From: SW132 sp038150125
Lineage (GTDB): Bacteria > Bacteroidota > Rhodothermia > Balneolales > Balneolaceae
Length of the DNA: 64,000 nucleotides
Direction of reading: 5' to 3'
NCBI RefSeq assembly: GCF_038150125.1
Contig: NZ_JBBVMF010000022.1
Span: forward strand, 19,319 to 83,318
Shown: in pieces, positions 35,524 to 45,154 of the stretch
Numbering within the stretch: position 1 is the first letter of the stretch
Layout: every line of letters starts with the position of its first letter
Notes under the pieces: model-generated
What the model was told of the DNA's origin: nothing
What the model saw: only the letters and a program-made list of their open reading frames with translations
Databases searched by the model: none
Program-made: the position numbers and the translations under genes

Positions 35524-36888
35524 TTACACAGCAACTTTAGTTGCTTCTGCCGCAAACTCTTTAAGTGTTGTTTTATAAAGTGGCTTTCCGATGAGTGTAG
35601 CCGACGTGCATTCTGTGATTTCAACCGCTACGTAATCCCCTTTTTGATAGTGTTCCCTGTCGAAAACGACCATCTTGTTTGTGTCTGACCGGCCGCTGAG
35701 CTGCTTGTCTGATTTTTTACTGGTGCCTTCAGCAAGAACGATATGTACGTTGCCAATTTCAGCATTATTGCGCTTCTCCTGGATGTTCATCTGTTGGGTT
35801 ATGATTTCAGACAGGCGGCGTTTCTTTACCTTTTCAGGCACGTCATCTTCATACTTTCGTTGAGCAAGGGTACGCTCACGCTCAGAATAGGCAAACATAT
35901 AGGCAAGATCGTACTCTACCTGTTCCATCAGGGTCATCGTAGCTTCGTGCTCCTCTTCCGTTTCGCCACAAAATCCGGCGATGATATCAGTTGAGAGACT
36001 TACGCCCGGGATAATCTCCCGCATGCGCTTTGTAAGTTTTAAATATTGCTCTCGCGTGTAGGGCCGGCGCATACGCTCCAGCATGGTGTCGCTTCCTGCC
36101 TGCGCAGGGATATGAATGTAATTACAAAGATTTGGCCGCTCGGCAATCAGGTGAAGCAGTGGCTCCGGAAAATCTTTGGGGTGGGGTGATGAAAACCTGA
36201 ATCGCATTTCAGGGTCAACTTTACTGGCCTCGTCCATCAGGCGCGTAAAGTCGATGTCCTGGTATTGGTAGGAATTTACGTTTTGCCCGAGAAGCGTCAC
36301 TTCTTTGTAGCCGTGATCGCTGAGCTGCTGAACTTCACGTAAAATGCTTTCCATGGGCCGGCTTCGCTCGCGTCCCCGTGTGAACGGTACCACACAGAAG
36401 GCGCACATGTTATCACACCCGCGCATGATCGATACAAAAGCGCTGAGGCCGTTGTCGCTGGTGCGAACGGGGGTGATGTCGGCATACGTTTCTTCCAGGG
36501 AGAGAAGTACATTCACGGCTTTTCGCCCATCGTTTACTTCTGCCAGCAGATTAGGAATATCGCGATAGGCATCGGGGCCCACAACGATATCGACAAGCTG
36601 CTCCTGGTCGATAATTTTATCTTTGATCCGCTCGGCCATACATCCCATCACGCCGACGGTAAGATGCTTCTTCTCTTTTTTGATCGATCGAAATTCTTTC
36701 AGACGGTTCCAAACGCGGGTTTCCGCATTTTCGCGGATGGAGCAGGTATTTACAAAAATAATATCCGCTTCGTCTGCCGACTGAACCGGTGTCATTCCAT
36801 CATCGATGAGAATGGAATTGACGACCTCGGTATCGGCGAAATTCATCTGACAGCCGTACGTTTCGATGTAGAACTTTTTATCACTCAT
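35524..36888 (-). CDS. miaB: tRNA-2-methylthio-N6-dimethylallyladenosine synthase (MiaB)
   Basis: A 454-residue radical-SAM methylthiotransferase. The N-terminal UPF0004 domain carries the three auxiliary-cluster cysteines C13 (TYGCQMN), C49 (NTCSIR) and C83 (MGCMAE). The radical-SAM motif CxxxCxxC is C158/C162/C165 (RGCDNMCAFC), followed by the conserved PFTRGRERSRP. A TRAM domain occupies ~385-445. It modifies A37 of tRNAs reading UNN codons. Length and order match MiaB rather than RimO or MtaB. Confidence 0.94.
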   Translation of the reverse strand: MSDKKFYIETYGCQMNFADTEVVNSILIDDGMTPVQSADEADIIFVNTCSIRENAETRVWNRLKEFRSIKKEKKHLTVGVMGCMAERIKDKIIDQEQLVDIVVGPDAYRDIPNLLAEVNDGRKAVNVLLSLEETYADITPVRTSDNGLSAFVSIMRGCDNMCAFCVVPFTRGRERSRPMESILREVQQLSDHGYKEVTLLGQNVNSYQYQDIDFTRLMDEASKVDPEMRFRFSSPHPKDFPEPLLHLIAERPNLCNYIHIPAQAGSDTMLERMRRPYTREQYLKLTKRMREIIPGVSLSTDIIAGFCGETEEEHEATMTLMEQVEYDLAYMFAYSERERTLAQRKYEDDVPEKVKKRRLSEIITQQMNIQEKRNNAEIGNVHIVLAEGTSKKSDKQLSGRSDTNKMVVFDREHYQKGDYVAVEITECTSATLIGKPLYKTTLKEFAAEATKVAV

Positions 36889-36995
36889 ATCATAAATCTC
36901 ATTTCGTTTTCAGAATTTCAAGATAACGAACTTGACTCAAGGTATAAATCGAATTCTGAGTTAATTGCCTTCAATCAAAGAAAGGATAAATACGG

Positions 36996-37850
36996 TTACT
37001 CATCATTTACTGATATCAATTCAACATCAAAAATTAAAGTGGCGTCAGGATAAATCAGGCTCTGTTGTGGCGGCTGCTGCCCATAAGCCAGGTTTCCGGG
37101 AATGAAAAACTCGTAGCGTGCACCTTCTTGCATGAGCTGAATTCCTTCAGAAAAACCCTCAATAACTCCGTTTAAATCGAAAGTAGCAGGCCCATCGGTA
37201 TCTCTTGATGTATCAAAGGTCTCACCGTAAATAAAGGTTCCGGTATATTCTACACTCACACTAGAGTCATTAGCCGGGCTTTCGCCACTTCCTTCTTCAA
37301 TAATACGGTATTGCAGGCCACTTTCGGTAACCATGACTTCCTCACGCTCTGCATTTTGATCAAGAAAAATCGGATCGTAGTTGCTGCTGTGTAACACCTC
37401 TACTTCGAAAATAAGCACGGCTCCAGGAGGAAAGCCGGGAGGAGGGTTGTTGCCATATCCAAGATCCGGTGGCAGTACAAATTCATATCTGCTGCCAATA
37501 GGCGCTAATTGCAGCCCTTCAGATAATCCGGGAGGAAGTGAGTTGACTGTAGTGACTATCGGCTGGCCCTCATCAAATGTGTCATTGAATACTTCTCCGT
37601 CATAAAACGTCCCGATAAAATTAAAGACAGCAATAGATTCTTCGGCAGGAAGAGTACCGTCTGCTTCTTCAATAACCCGATACTGTAGTCCGCTCTCAGT
37701 AACGGTTACGTCATCACGCTGGGCATTTTCTTCGAGAAACTCCAAATCGGCAGTATTGTCGTAATCGTCAAATTCGGGGCTGGTGGAGTCCAGGCAGCCG
37801 ACCAACAGAGTGGCGGGTATAAGTATCAGGAGCAGTTTTTTTGAAATCAT
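36996..37850 (-). CDS. Lipoprotein with two FKBP-type peptidyl-prolyl isomerase domains
   Basis: A 284-residue lipoprotein (lipobox LVGC, Cys19). Two FKBP modules follow, ~45-155 and ~160-282, each introduced by a near-repeat (VTESGLQYRVIEE and VTESGLQYRIIEE). Strand ends such as GSRYEFVLPPDLGYG and GARYEFFIPGNLAYGQ carry the active-site loop residues. It should assist folding of exported proteins in the periplasm or at the outer membrane. The tandem arrangement probably arose by internal duplication. Confidence 0.87.
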   Translation of the reverse strand: MISKKLLLILIPATLLVGCLDSTSPEFDDYDNTADLEFLEENAQRDDVTVTESGLQYRVIEEADGTLPAEESIAVFNFIGTFYDGEVFNDTFDEGQPIVTTVNSLPPGLSEGLQLAPIGSRYEFVLPPDLGYGNNPPPGFPPGAVLIFEVEVLHSSNYDPIFLDQNAEREEVMVTESGLQYRIIEEGSGESPANDSSVSVEYTGTFIYGETFDTSRDTDGPATFDLNGVIEGFSEGIQLMQEGARYEFFIPGNLAYGQQPPQQSLIYPDATLIFDVELISVNDE

Positions 37851-37930
37851 AATATGTAATTGGTTCAGTCAAATAGTGAGCCGTATTAGGAACGATCACG
37901 TATTGTTGATAAGATTAAAAATAAAAAAGG

Positions 37931-38413
37931 TTAGGAGTCTGACAGTTCCGGCAGGTTCAGTAAATAATTTTCAATGTCAGATAGGAGCGGAATAATTTGT
38001 TCATCCAGCCGAACCGACAAGTTGTTATCGTAAAAGGCGGGTTCTGATGAATTTGCCCAAAATGCCCGAAGCTGATCTAAGACCGGTATAAGGTCAACGA
38101 TATCATCTGTATCAAAAAAAAGTACTTTCCGGTGCAGTTCTTCAAGATTGTCCTGAATCTGTTTAGCAATCATCACTTTGAACGAGCCGTGATATTCACT
38201 CCGGGCATCATCAAGGTACATGTTCTGGAGGCTGAAGACGTTGAACCTGAGCTCTCTGTAGATTGAAAGGCAGGCTCGACGGGATACAGTTTCCGTATGT
38301 GTTTGTTTGTAGTAAGTGAAATTTCGTATCAGTCGTTTTCCTGTTCCCAGGCTCATCGCTGTCACCGCGGCTGCAAAAGGAAGTGCTGAATCGTCTTGGT
38401 TTAATTTGGCCAT
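37931..38413 (-). CDS. Conserved-looking helical protein, unknown function
   Basis: A 160-residue, mostly helical protein without signal or membrane helix. It overlaps the 3' end of pyrE by 13 bp on the same strand, so it is translationally coupled to it. No domain recognised; the segment RRACLSIYRELRFNVFSLQN and the acidic C-terminus give no clue to activity. The overlap and normal codon use support it as a real gene. Confidence 0.6.
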   Translation of the reverse strand: MAKLNQDDSALPFAAAVTAMSLGTGKRLIRNFTYYKQTHTETVSRRACLSIYRELRFNVFSLQNMYLDDARSEYHGSFKVMIAKQIQDNLEELHRKVLFFDTDDIVDLIPVLDQLRAFWANSSEPAFYDNNLSVRLDEQIIPLLSDIENYLLNLPELSDS

Positions 38414-39084
38414 TTTTCGGGGTTGGCACGCCAGCTGTTTAAAAGTTTAATATCGTCGCTATGAACAGCTCCTTTCTCAAGAGCTACGTCAATCAACGTA
38501 TTATAATCGGTGAGCGTATAAACCGGTATATGATGAGCCGCAATTTTTTCATTGGCTTTATCAAACCCATAGGTAAAAATAGCCAGGATGGCGGTTGTGT
38601 TGGCGCCGATAAATTTCAGGGCTTCTACAACAGAGATTACGGATGCACCGGTTGAGATGAGATCTTCAATCACAATTGTTGACTGGCCTTTGTCTACGCC
38701 GCCCTCAATCTGGTTCCCCAGCCCATAAGCTTTTGCCTTAGCACGTACGTAAGCAAGGGGCAGGTCCATACTTCCGGCCACCCAGGCTGCATGAGGAATA
38801 CCGGCAGTTGCCGTACCTGTAATAACATCTGGGGGGTCTAGCTCATTTTCGATAATAGATATCAGTGCCTGGGCAATCTTTTTTCGGATAGATGGATATC
38901 TCAGCGTTAACCTGTTATCGCAATAAATGGGGGAATTCCAACCCGATGACCATGTAAACGGTTCATTTGGGCGAAGTAATACGGCGTCAATATCTAGTAG
39001 CAGTCCCGCAAGTTCTCTGGAAAATGCTTTATCTAAAATTGTATATTTTTTTTCTGTATCGATCATTTGGTAATGCGTCTTCAA
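38401..39084 (-). CDS. pyrE: Orotate phosphoribosyltransferase
   Basis: A 227-residue type I phosphoribosyltransferase. The PRPP-binding motif is VIEDLISTGAS and the dimer-active-site loop includes YVRAKAKAYGLGNQIEG. WSSGWNSPIYCDNR is the N-terminal orotate-site pattern. It converts orotate and PRPP to OMP in pyrimidine synthesis. An internal ATG six codons in is an alternative start. The downstream gene overlaps it. Confidence 0.92.
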   Translation of the reverse strand: MKTHYQMIDTEKKYTILDKAFSRELAGLLLDIDAVLLRPNEPFTWSSGWNSPIYCDNRLTLRYPSIRKKIAQALISIIENELDPPDVITGTATAGIPHAAWVAGSMDLPLAYVRAKAKAYGLGNQIEGGVDKGQSTIVIEDLISTGASVISVVEALKFIGANTTAILAIFTYGFDKANEKIAAHHIPVYTLTDYNTLIDVALEKGAVHSDDIKLLNSWRANPEKWPN

Positions 39085-39128
39085 CTTTTTCTAAGTAACT
39101 GATCTCCTGTTAATGACTTAACTCCATT

Positions 39129-39620
39129 CTAAAGATATAGGGAAAAGAGTGATAAGAGGGCTATCAACCCCGCAGATGCATAGATGCCTGCAAGCAGATC
39201 ATCTAATAATATACCATATTTTCCTTGGAATTTCTCTACCCGCTTAATCCCTAATGGTTTGATAATATCGAACACGCGAAAAAGCAAAAATCCTAAAAAC
39301 AGGTACATGAAGTTCAGGGTGATATCAAATGCGACGACTCCAACAAAAACGAGCGCCTGGCCGGCACATTCATCCATAATAAATTCCCCGGGATCGTCGC
39401 CAAGTTCCTCGATGGCTGCCGGTGCTGTCCAGAGGGAAAGAAGTGATGCAGCCAGCGTAAGAACCACAAGCCCCGGCAAATGGTAGCATGTAAAAGCTAC
39501 ATATATAAAAGGGAGAGTTAGCAGGCTGCCAAGTGTTCCGGGTGCCTTTGTGATATAGCCGGCTCCAAGGAACGTGCCGAGCGCCATCTTTAGAGAATGA
39601 ACAGCCTTAAGGAGGGTCAT
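39129..39620 (-). CDS. pgpA: Phosphatidylglycerophosphatase A
   Basis: A 163-residue membrane enzyme with four hydrophobic segments. The family pattern is clear: GAGYITKAPGTLGSL near the N-terminus, DPGEFIMDECAGQ in the middle, and RVFDIIKPLGIKRVEK with LDDLLAGIYA at the end. It removes phosphate from phosphatidylglycerophosphate. It overlaps pgsA by four bases, so synthesis and dephosphorylation steps of phosphatidylglycerol are coupled. Confidence 0.92.
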   Translation of the reverse strand: MTLLKAVHSLKMALGTFLGAGYITKAPGTLGSLLTLPFIYVAFTCYHLPGLVVLTLAASLLSLWTAPAAIEELGDDPGEFIMDECAGQALVFVGVVAFDITLNFMYLFLGFLLFRVFDIIKPLGIKRVEKFQGKYGILLDDLLAGIYASAGLIALLSLFSLYL

Positions 39621-40228
39621 TCAGACGATGAGAAAAGTTTTCGATTGACGTAAAGATACTCAATACCGGAATATACCGTGATGGCGGTAACCGCCATAAG
39701 TCCCCAATAGAGGATATCAGTTCTAAATATTGAGCGCACAATATCGGCTGTTGTTCCTGGTATTAAAAAGAGGAAACCCAGCAGCAGTGCCACATACAAA
39801 TAGCCCATCTGCACGGCTGTTTTTATTTTGGCCGTTTTCCGGGTCTGCATCACAATTCCCTTACTATCCGAATAGATACGGAGCAGGGTGATAGATATAT
39901 CACGGATCACTATGAGGATAATGGCCCACCAAACGAACTGGGACGTGTCAACAAATGGCAGGCAAACAAAGCCGGCAAAAGTCAGAAACTTGTCTGCTAA
40001 GGGATCCAAAAAGATGCCGACATTACTTTCAACTTCATATTTCCGTGCAAAATATCCATCAAAGAAATCTGTTAATGCTGCTACAGTAAATACGACAAGG
40101 CTGAGGCCTCTCCATAAAAGATCATCCTGTATGAACAGGAAGAAAAAGACAGGGGCCAATAAAAGCCTGGAACCGCTAAGTATGTTGGGTAATTTTTTCA
40201 CGTTAGAAAGGTAATGGTGTATGAGCAA
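39617..40228 (-). CDS. pgsA: CDP-diacylglycerol-glycerol-3-phosphate 3-phosphatidyltransferase
   Basis: A 203-residue polytopic membrane protein of the CDP-alcohol phosphatidyltransferase family, with the motif D-x2-D-G-x2-A-R-x8-G-x3-D-x3-D visible as DFFDGYFARKYEVESNVG followed by IFLDPLADK. The N-terminal LPNILSGSRLL is typical for PgsA. It makes phosphatidylglycerophosphate, the substrate of the overlapping pgpA product. Confidence 0.92.
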   Translation of the reverse strand: MLIHHYLSNVKKLPNILSGSRLLLAPVFFFLFIQDDLLWRGLSLVVFTVAALTDFFDGYFARKYEVESNVGIFLDPLADKFLTFAGFVCLPFVDTSQFVWWAIILIVIRDISITLLRIYSDSKGIVMQTRKTAKIKTAVQMGYLYVALLLGFLFLIPGTTADIVRSIFRTDILYWGLMAVTAITVYSGIEYLYVNRKLFSSSE

Positions 40229-40294
40229 AGTTGTTAGGAAGATTTTTTACTATCAAATTTCATCAAGGAGTGACAAACTCCTATTTTCAAAGCC

Positions 40295-41584
40295 ATGAAA
40301 ACAGCACATATCATCTCAATAGGTAATGAACTCCTCATTGGAGATACCATCAACACAAATGCATCCTGGCTGGGCCGTTATCTGAACGAGCAGGGGTTTG
40401 ATGTTGAGCAGGTCATGACGCTGCCAGACACATATGATCTGCTTATCAGAAGAATGCGGGAAAGTTTTAATGAGGCGGATTTTACTGTAGTTACGGGCGG
40501 TCTCGGGCCTACTCATGATGATATTACAAAAAAAGTAATTACGGATCTGTTTAATACGAAGCTTACGTTAGATAAAAATGTGCTGAATCACATAAAAAAG
40601 GTGTTCGAGGTGCGTGGCTTTACTTTTCGTCAATCCAATGCCGACCAAGCACTTGTGCCCGAAAATAGTAGTATTCTTTTTAATAAAAAAGGTACAGCAC
40701 CCGGTTTGTGGATTGAAGAAAACGGACACGTGATGGCTGTATTGCCTGGAGTTCCACATGAAATGCGGTACCTGGCCGAGAATGAAATCACACCGCGGCT
40801 TGAGAGCGTTTTTCCAAACCGCACGGTTCGGTCACTTCGTTATTTTCATACGGCCGGAGTCCCGGAAAGCACATTGAGCGACGAGGTGATTGGTGATTTG
40901 AGTGAGTATCTTTCAAACGGCCTCGAGGTTGCTTTTTTACCAAATGCGGGTGGTGTGAAAATCAGGGTTGGATATCGCGGGGACAACATTGAGCAGGCTG
41001 AGGCTGAATTAGATAAGTTTAGATCAATGTTACTAGAAAAAGCAGGTGATGTGATATACGGAGAGGGTAAGGTTTGTAATCTTGCTGACGTTCTCGGTGA
41101 GCTGCTGATAAAACAGGAAAAATCGATTTCTGTGGCAGAGAGCTGTACCGGCGGACGTGTTTCTGATACCATCACGGATATCCCCGGATGCAGTCGCTAT
41201 ATGCTGGGAGGCGTGATTGCTTATGCCAACTCTGTGAAAACTGAGCAGCTATCGGTGAAAACATCTGACCTCGATCAATTTGGAGCTGTAAGTGCACCGG
41301 TTGCGCTGCAGATGGCGAAAGGTGTCGCGAAGCGTACCGGGGCCGATATTGGCGTTTCAACAACCGGAATTGCCGGGCCAGGCGGCGGAACAAAAGAAAA
41401 ACCAGTGGGTACGGTATGGATGGGATTTTGGACGGAAGAGAAGCACTTTGCGATAAAAGGTATTTTTACTGATGAAAGAGAAATAAATAAACAGCGGACC
41501 ACATCAGTTGTCCTCGAAACAGTCCGGAGACAATTACTTGGCATTGACTCCTATCCATATAATTTGACCCCGGTTTATTCGTGA
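40295..41584 (+). CDS. cinA: CinA-family nicotinamide-nucleotide amidohydrolase
   Basis: A 429-residue CinA protein with N-terminal COG1058/MoCF-like domain (ISIGNELLIGDTINTNASWL, VTGGLGPTHDDITK) and C-terminal amidase domain (~265-420; SVAESCTGGRVSDTITDIPG, TTGIAGPGGGTKEKPVGTVW). Deamidates NMN in pyridine-nucleotide recycling. Its stop overlaps the GTG start of the next, outer-membrane protein gene. Confidence 0.93.
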   Translation: MKTAHIISIGNELLIGDTINTNASWLGRYLNEQGFDVEQVMTLPDTYDLLIRRMRESFNEADFTVVTGGLGPTHDDITKKVITDLFNTKLTLDKNVLNHIKKVFEVRGFTFRQSNADQALVPENSSILFNKKGTAPGLWIEENGHVMAVLPGVPHEMRYLAENEITPRLESVFPNRTVRSLRYFHTAGVPESTLSDEVIGDLSEYLSNGLEVAFLPNAGGVKIRVGYRGDNIEQAEAELDKFRSMLLEKAGDVIYGEGKVCNLADVLGELLIKQEKSISVAESCTGGRVSDTITDIPGCSRYMLGGVIAYANSVKTEQLSVKTSDLDQFGAVSAPVALQMAKGVAKRTGADIGVSTTGIAGPGGGTKEKPVGTVWMGFWTEEKHFAIKGIFTDEREINKQRTTSVVLETVRRQLLGIDSYPYNLTPVYS

Positions 41585-43548
41585 TTGCACTGTTTCTAAA
41601 TATTCTGCTTTTCTCGGCAGCCGTACAAGATACGACCGAGCCGGTGACACCGGCAGATTCAATTTCGTTTGAGACGGCGGGATCTGATTCACTCCAGCAA
41701 ATGATGCAGCAGCAAGCTGAAGAGGAGGAAGAGCCGGTTATTATTCAAATTTGGCGGTATAATGACCTGCCGGGATTTGAGTCAACTGAAACCGACAGCT
41801 CGCTGCGCTGGGTCAATACGCTGAATCTCACTCAGCGATTTTACAGGTATCCCGGCGCATTTACCTACAGAACGGGAACACTGGGCCGGATGGATGCTGT
41901 GCAGATGCACACGTTCGAAAACAGGCATTTTGAAACAGAGCTCGACGGGCTTCAGCTTAACGATCCGCTAACGGGGGCCGTGAACTGGAATCGTGTGCCG
42001 GTGCATAAAATAAGTACAATGAATACGTCGTCTTTTGGGCCCGATTACAGGACAAACATACGGCTCAGGGACCATTATCTTGTTCAGCCAAGAACGTATC
42101 TGAATTTTGATGAGAGCACCTATAACTTCCGGAATCTTGAGTTTGCAGCAACGCATAATGTAACTCCAGGTACTAATATCGAGCTGTCGTACTGGGACAG
42201 GCGTGACGGTATCGGCTACAACCGAAGTGTTGTTGAGGGAAACCAAATTTTACTCAGGGGATATCATCAGCTAAACAGTCGCTGGTTACTGCGAGGCGCG
42301 TATATTACAAATTCCCTCGAGCAGCAGCAGCCCTTTGGGTATGTTCTGAACGATCCATCACTATTTCCGTTCAACCCGTTTATAGCCTCACCGAATGAGG
42401 GGAGTGCCAGTTCTGATAAATCTACGAAAGATATTTATCTGCAAACTCATTTCAGGCGCGATTCATCCAGGGCGGTTCAAACCGAATTTGGGTTCCACTA
42501 TCAAACAAATGAGCGCTCTTTGACCTACAGCGCAGATACAGTTGCAACGGATTTTCGCCAAATTGAACTCTACGCTCGTCAAAGACTGCAAAAAAATGAG
42601 GCAAAAGCGACGGTAACGGTGCGGCCATTTTTTCTTGAGAATCGCACCGAACAGCTGCTCGAAAATAAATGGACAGGAGTGAAGGGAAACTTGACCGGTT
42701 CTTTGGCTATTGGACCGGCACTCGAACTTTCTGCGACCGGTAGCGGAACTTTCAGGAGTGATTCCAGATATGATGTAAAATCGGGTGCACGTTTGAGGCT
42801 GAGCATAGGTTCCGGACTGGAGCTATCAGCATTTGGCGGTTATGCCAGCCAATCTCCGGACTTGCAGGCACTCTATTGGCAAAGTGAAGCGTTTAGCGGT
42901 AATAGAGATCTGTTGAATGAACAATCCCTGACGGCTGGTGCAGAGGCAACTTTGGGGCTGGGCAGCTATTTTTCTTTTGATGGACGCGTGGACCTCCGCC
43001 AGGTTGAGCAAGGTGTATTCGTGAACCGAACCAACGCGCCAGTGGAAGAATTTATTAATATTGATCCTTACACATCCATGTCGGCTACGGGAACCCTTAA
43101 CCTGGATTCGCCCCTTTTTGAGGGAATGGCGTCTGCAACCTATAAGAGATTTGAGTCATCAGCGTCAGATAATCCGGTTAACATTGGGCTGCAAAACTCA
43201 GGAGACAGAGTGTGGCTGAAAGGCAGCATGTATTGGAAAAACTACCTGTTTGACCGGGCCACTTTTGTTAAAGCCGGATTGGTGGGAATGTACTCCCCCA
43301 ATTTCATGCGATCGGCGGAATACATCGTGCCGCTAAACCGATGGCAGCATGGAACGCAGGAACTGCTAAATCCACCATACAGCCGGGTCGATATTGATCT
43401 GTCGGCAAGAATCCGATGGTTTATGGTGCTTTTGAGGTGGGAAAATATTTTTGACCGTGTGACGCAGCCGGGATACTTTGAAACGGTAGGATACCCAATG
43501 CCGCAACAGCGATTTATTCTTGGCTTACGTGTTTTATTCACTAATTAA
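41581..43548 (+). CDS. TonB-dependent-receptor-like outer-membrane protein with a reduced plug
   Basis: A 655-residue protein starting at a GTG that overlaps the cinA stop (GTGA). A short signal peptide (IALFLNILLFSAAVQ) is followed by an acidic stretch rich in Glu/Gln (~30-50). The part ~75-140 retains plug-like text (ELDGLQLNDPLTGAVNWNRV) but lacks a clear TonB box; the rest is a long beta-barrel with a receptor-like end (LRWENIFDRVTQPGYF and GLRVLFTN). Could be a divergent TonB receptor or a plugged porin. Ten bases before ftsX. Confidence 0.66.
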   Translation: MIALFLNILLFSAAVQDTTEPVTPADSISFETAGSDSLQQMMQQQAEEEEEPVIIQIWRYNDLPGFESTETDSSLRWVNTLNLTQRFYRYPGAFTYRTGTLGRMDAVQMHTFENRHFETELDGLQLNDPLTGAVNWNRVPVHKISTMNTSSFGPDYRTNIRLRDHYLVQPRTYLNFDESTYNFRNLEFAATHNVTPGTNIELSYWDRRDGIGYNRSVVEGNQILLRGYHQLNSRWLLRGAYITNSLEQQQPFGYVLNDPSLFPFNPFIASPNEGSASSDKSTKDIYLQTHFRRDSSRAVQTEFGFHYQTNERSLTYSADTVATDFRQIELYARQRLQKNEAKATVTVRPFFLENRTEQLLENKWTGVKGNLTGSLAIGPALELSATGSGTFRSDSRYDVKSGARLRLSIGSGLELSAFGGYASQSPDLQALYWQSEAFSGNRDLLNEQSLTAGAEATLGLGSYFSFDGRVDLRQVEQGVFVNRTNAPVEEFINIDPYTSMSATGTLNLDSPLFEGMASATYKRFESSASDNPVNIGLQNSGDRVWLKGSMYWKNYLFDRATFVKAGLVGMYSPNFMRSAEYIVPLNRWQHGTQELLNPPYSRVDIDLSARIRWFMVLLRWENIFDRVTQPGYFETVGYPMPQQRFILGLRVLFTN

Positions 43549-43557
43549 TATGAGCAG

Positions 43558-44442
43558 ATGAGTGTAGGATATTTGATAAAAGAAGGACTTGCCGGGCTAT
43601 CAAGAGCACGGCTTGCGGCGTTTACCTCAATTTTTTCCCTGTTTCTGGCGGTACTTCTAATTGGGGTTCTAGCCAGGATTGGATTTAATGCCTACGAAGT
43701 ATCCCAAATGCTTCGAGAACAGGTAGAGGTGGAAGTTTTTCTCGATGATATTGACAACCAGACGACAAATGAACTGAGACGCAGCATTGAATCTGCACAA
43801 TTCGTTGAGAAGCTTTCATATATCTCACAAGATAGTGCGTCTAAAGTATTCCGGCAGGAATTTGGGATGGGTGGTGAGGCGCTTGCAGATCTGAATTTTC
43901 TTCCGGCATCTTTTCGGTTGAAAATGTCGGATAACGCAACGGTTGCTCAGGTCGATTCTGTTGCACAATCGTTAGGCGACTTGAATGGTATTGACGAAGT
44001 GCGGTTTAATCTGGCTCTCCTGCAGCTCCTGGAAACCCGAACTGACCAGTTGGCTATGGGAGGCGCCGCCCTTGGCATTTTTATCCTGTTTATCGCCATG
44101 ATTCTCGTGTTCAATACCATCCGTCTAACAATCTATGCTAAGCGGGATTTAATCCGGGCTATGAAGCTCGTTGGTGCTACAAACGGGTTTATTCGCCGCC
44201 CGTTTTTAGTTGAGGGGGTGGTTCAGGGGCTTATTGCTGGAAGCGTTGCGGCAGCACTTATTGTTTTGTTGTTCGATTGGGTTATCCCGCAAAATATCTC
44301 TCAGCTGGGTGTACTCAGCTGGCCATTTGGCCGATGGTATTACCTGATAGGCGGGGTAATTTTACTTGCAGTCATCATGGGATGGATGGGAAGCCGCTGG
44401 GCAGCCCGTAAATTTATTAAAGATACCAGCGTTTATAACTGA
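43558..44442 (+). CDS. ftsX: Cell-division permease-like protein FtsX
   Basis: A 294-residue protein with the FtsX layout: N-terminal cytoplasmic tail and first membrane helix (~20-42), a periplasmic loop (~45-165), three further helices (~170-192, ~222-245, ~262-282), and between them the conserved AKRDLIRAMKLVGATNGFIRRPFLVEG. With FtsE it regulates septal peptidoglycan hydrolases. FtsE is not adjacent here. Confidence 0.9.
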   Translation: MSVGYLIKEGLAGLSRARLAAFTSIFSLFLAVLLIGVLARIGFNAYEVSQMLREQVEVEVFLDDIDNQTTNELRRSIESAQFVEKLSYISQDSASKVFRQEFGMGGEALADLNFLPASFRLKMSDNATVAQVDSVAQSLGDLNGIDEVRFNLALLQLLETRTDQLAMGGAALGIFILFIAMILVFNTIRLTIYAKRDLIRAMKLVGATNGFIRRPFLVEGVVQGLIAGSVAAALIVLLFDWVIPQNISQLGVLSWPFGRWYYLIGGVILLAVIMGWMGSRWAARKFIKDTSVYN

Positions 44443-44499
44443 TGGAGTAATTTTCTGGTGATGAATTCGGGAAAGTGTGGTGAAATCTATGTAAGTCGT

Positions 44500-44520
44500 A
44501 AAAGCGTCAAATACGCTTTT
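44500..44520 (+). terminator. Hairpin terminator after ftsX
   Basis: A perfect 8-bp inverted repeat AAAAGCGT / ACGCTTTT with a 5-nt loop, 58 bp after the ftsX stop. Short T-run; likely terminator of the cinA-ftsX unit. Confidence 0.6.
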
Positions 44521-44691
44521 CCAAAAATTAAGTCAGGTTGAATTAGAATATGATTCATGGACGACTCATCCATTAACTTATTTTGGGGGTTGTACCTATA
44601 ATGATTTGCTGGACTAAGTTGATATTAACTGAGCCTTGAAGCGCCTGTGCAGTTTCACGGCATCAGTTCGAACTAATTCTTATGCTTCGGC

Positions 44692-45033
44692 TTACAACCA
44701 AACGATGAATACCGAAAGAAGTAAGCCCACAAATACGCCTACCATAGCTACAATTTGTGAATTTGCTTTCATTGTGGGAAGCATAATTCGGACTAATATA
44801 TTTCCTGCGATCAAAACAACGGCAGGAGCCCACCAAGCAACCGTAAAGAAACTAAGTATTACTGACACAATAAGTGCGATGTATGCGATTCCCTGAAACC
44901 ATGTAAACGGTCCGCTCAACCATGATCCTACAGTCAACCCATGCATGTTAGCATAGCCTTCATATGCAATCGTCAGCCATCCGAAGCTGGCCGTTAGGAT
45001 AAGAATTATAAGGTTAAGAGTTGTTGTAGTCAT
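44692..45033 (-). CDS. Small four-helix membrane protein, unknown
   Basis: A 113-residue very hydrophobic protein with four predicted membrane helices (about 5-24, 44-62, 64-83 and 92-112). Composition and a Thr-rich N-terminus (MTTTTLNLIILILTASFGW) are consistent with a small inner-membrane protein. No family recognised. It is followed on the same strand by nothing obvious; the 240 bp downstream towards ftsX hold only the hairpin. Confidence 0.6.
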   Translation of the reverse strand: MTTTTLNLIILILTASFGWLTIAYEGYANMHGLTVGSWLSGPFTWFQGIAYIALIVSVILSFFTVAWWAPAVVLIAGNILVRIMLPTMKANSQIVAMVGVFVGLLLSVFIVWL

Positions 45034-45154
45034 TATTGTTGCACAATCTTGCTTTTAAAAACAGAACGACTCTTGGCTTGTGCTGCAAGCCTGTAAATTA
45101 GTATATCGACTTCTGAGCTCATACTGATGAGCACGAAGTCTTGATATGCCTAAC

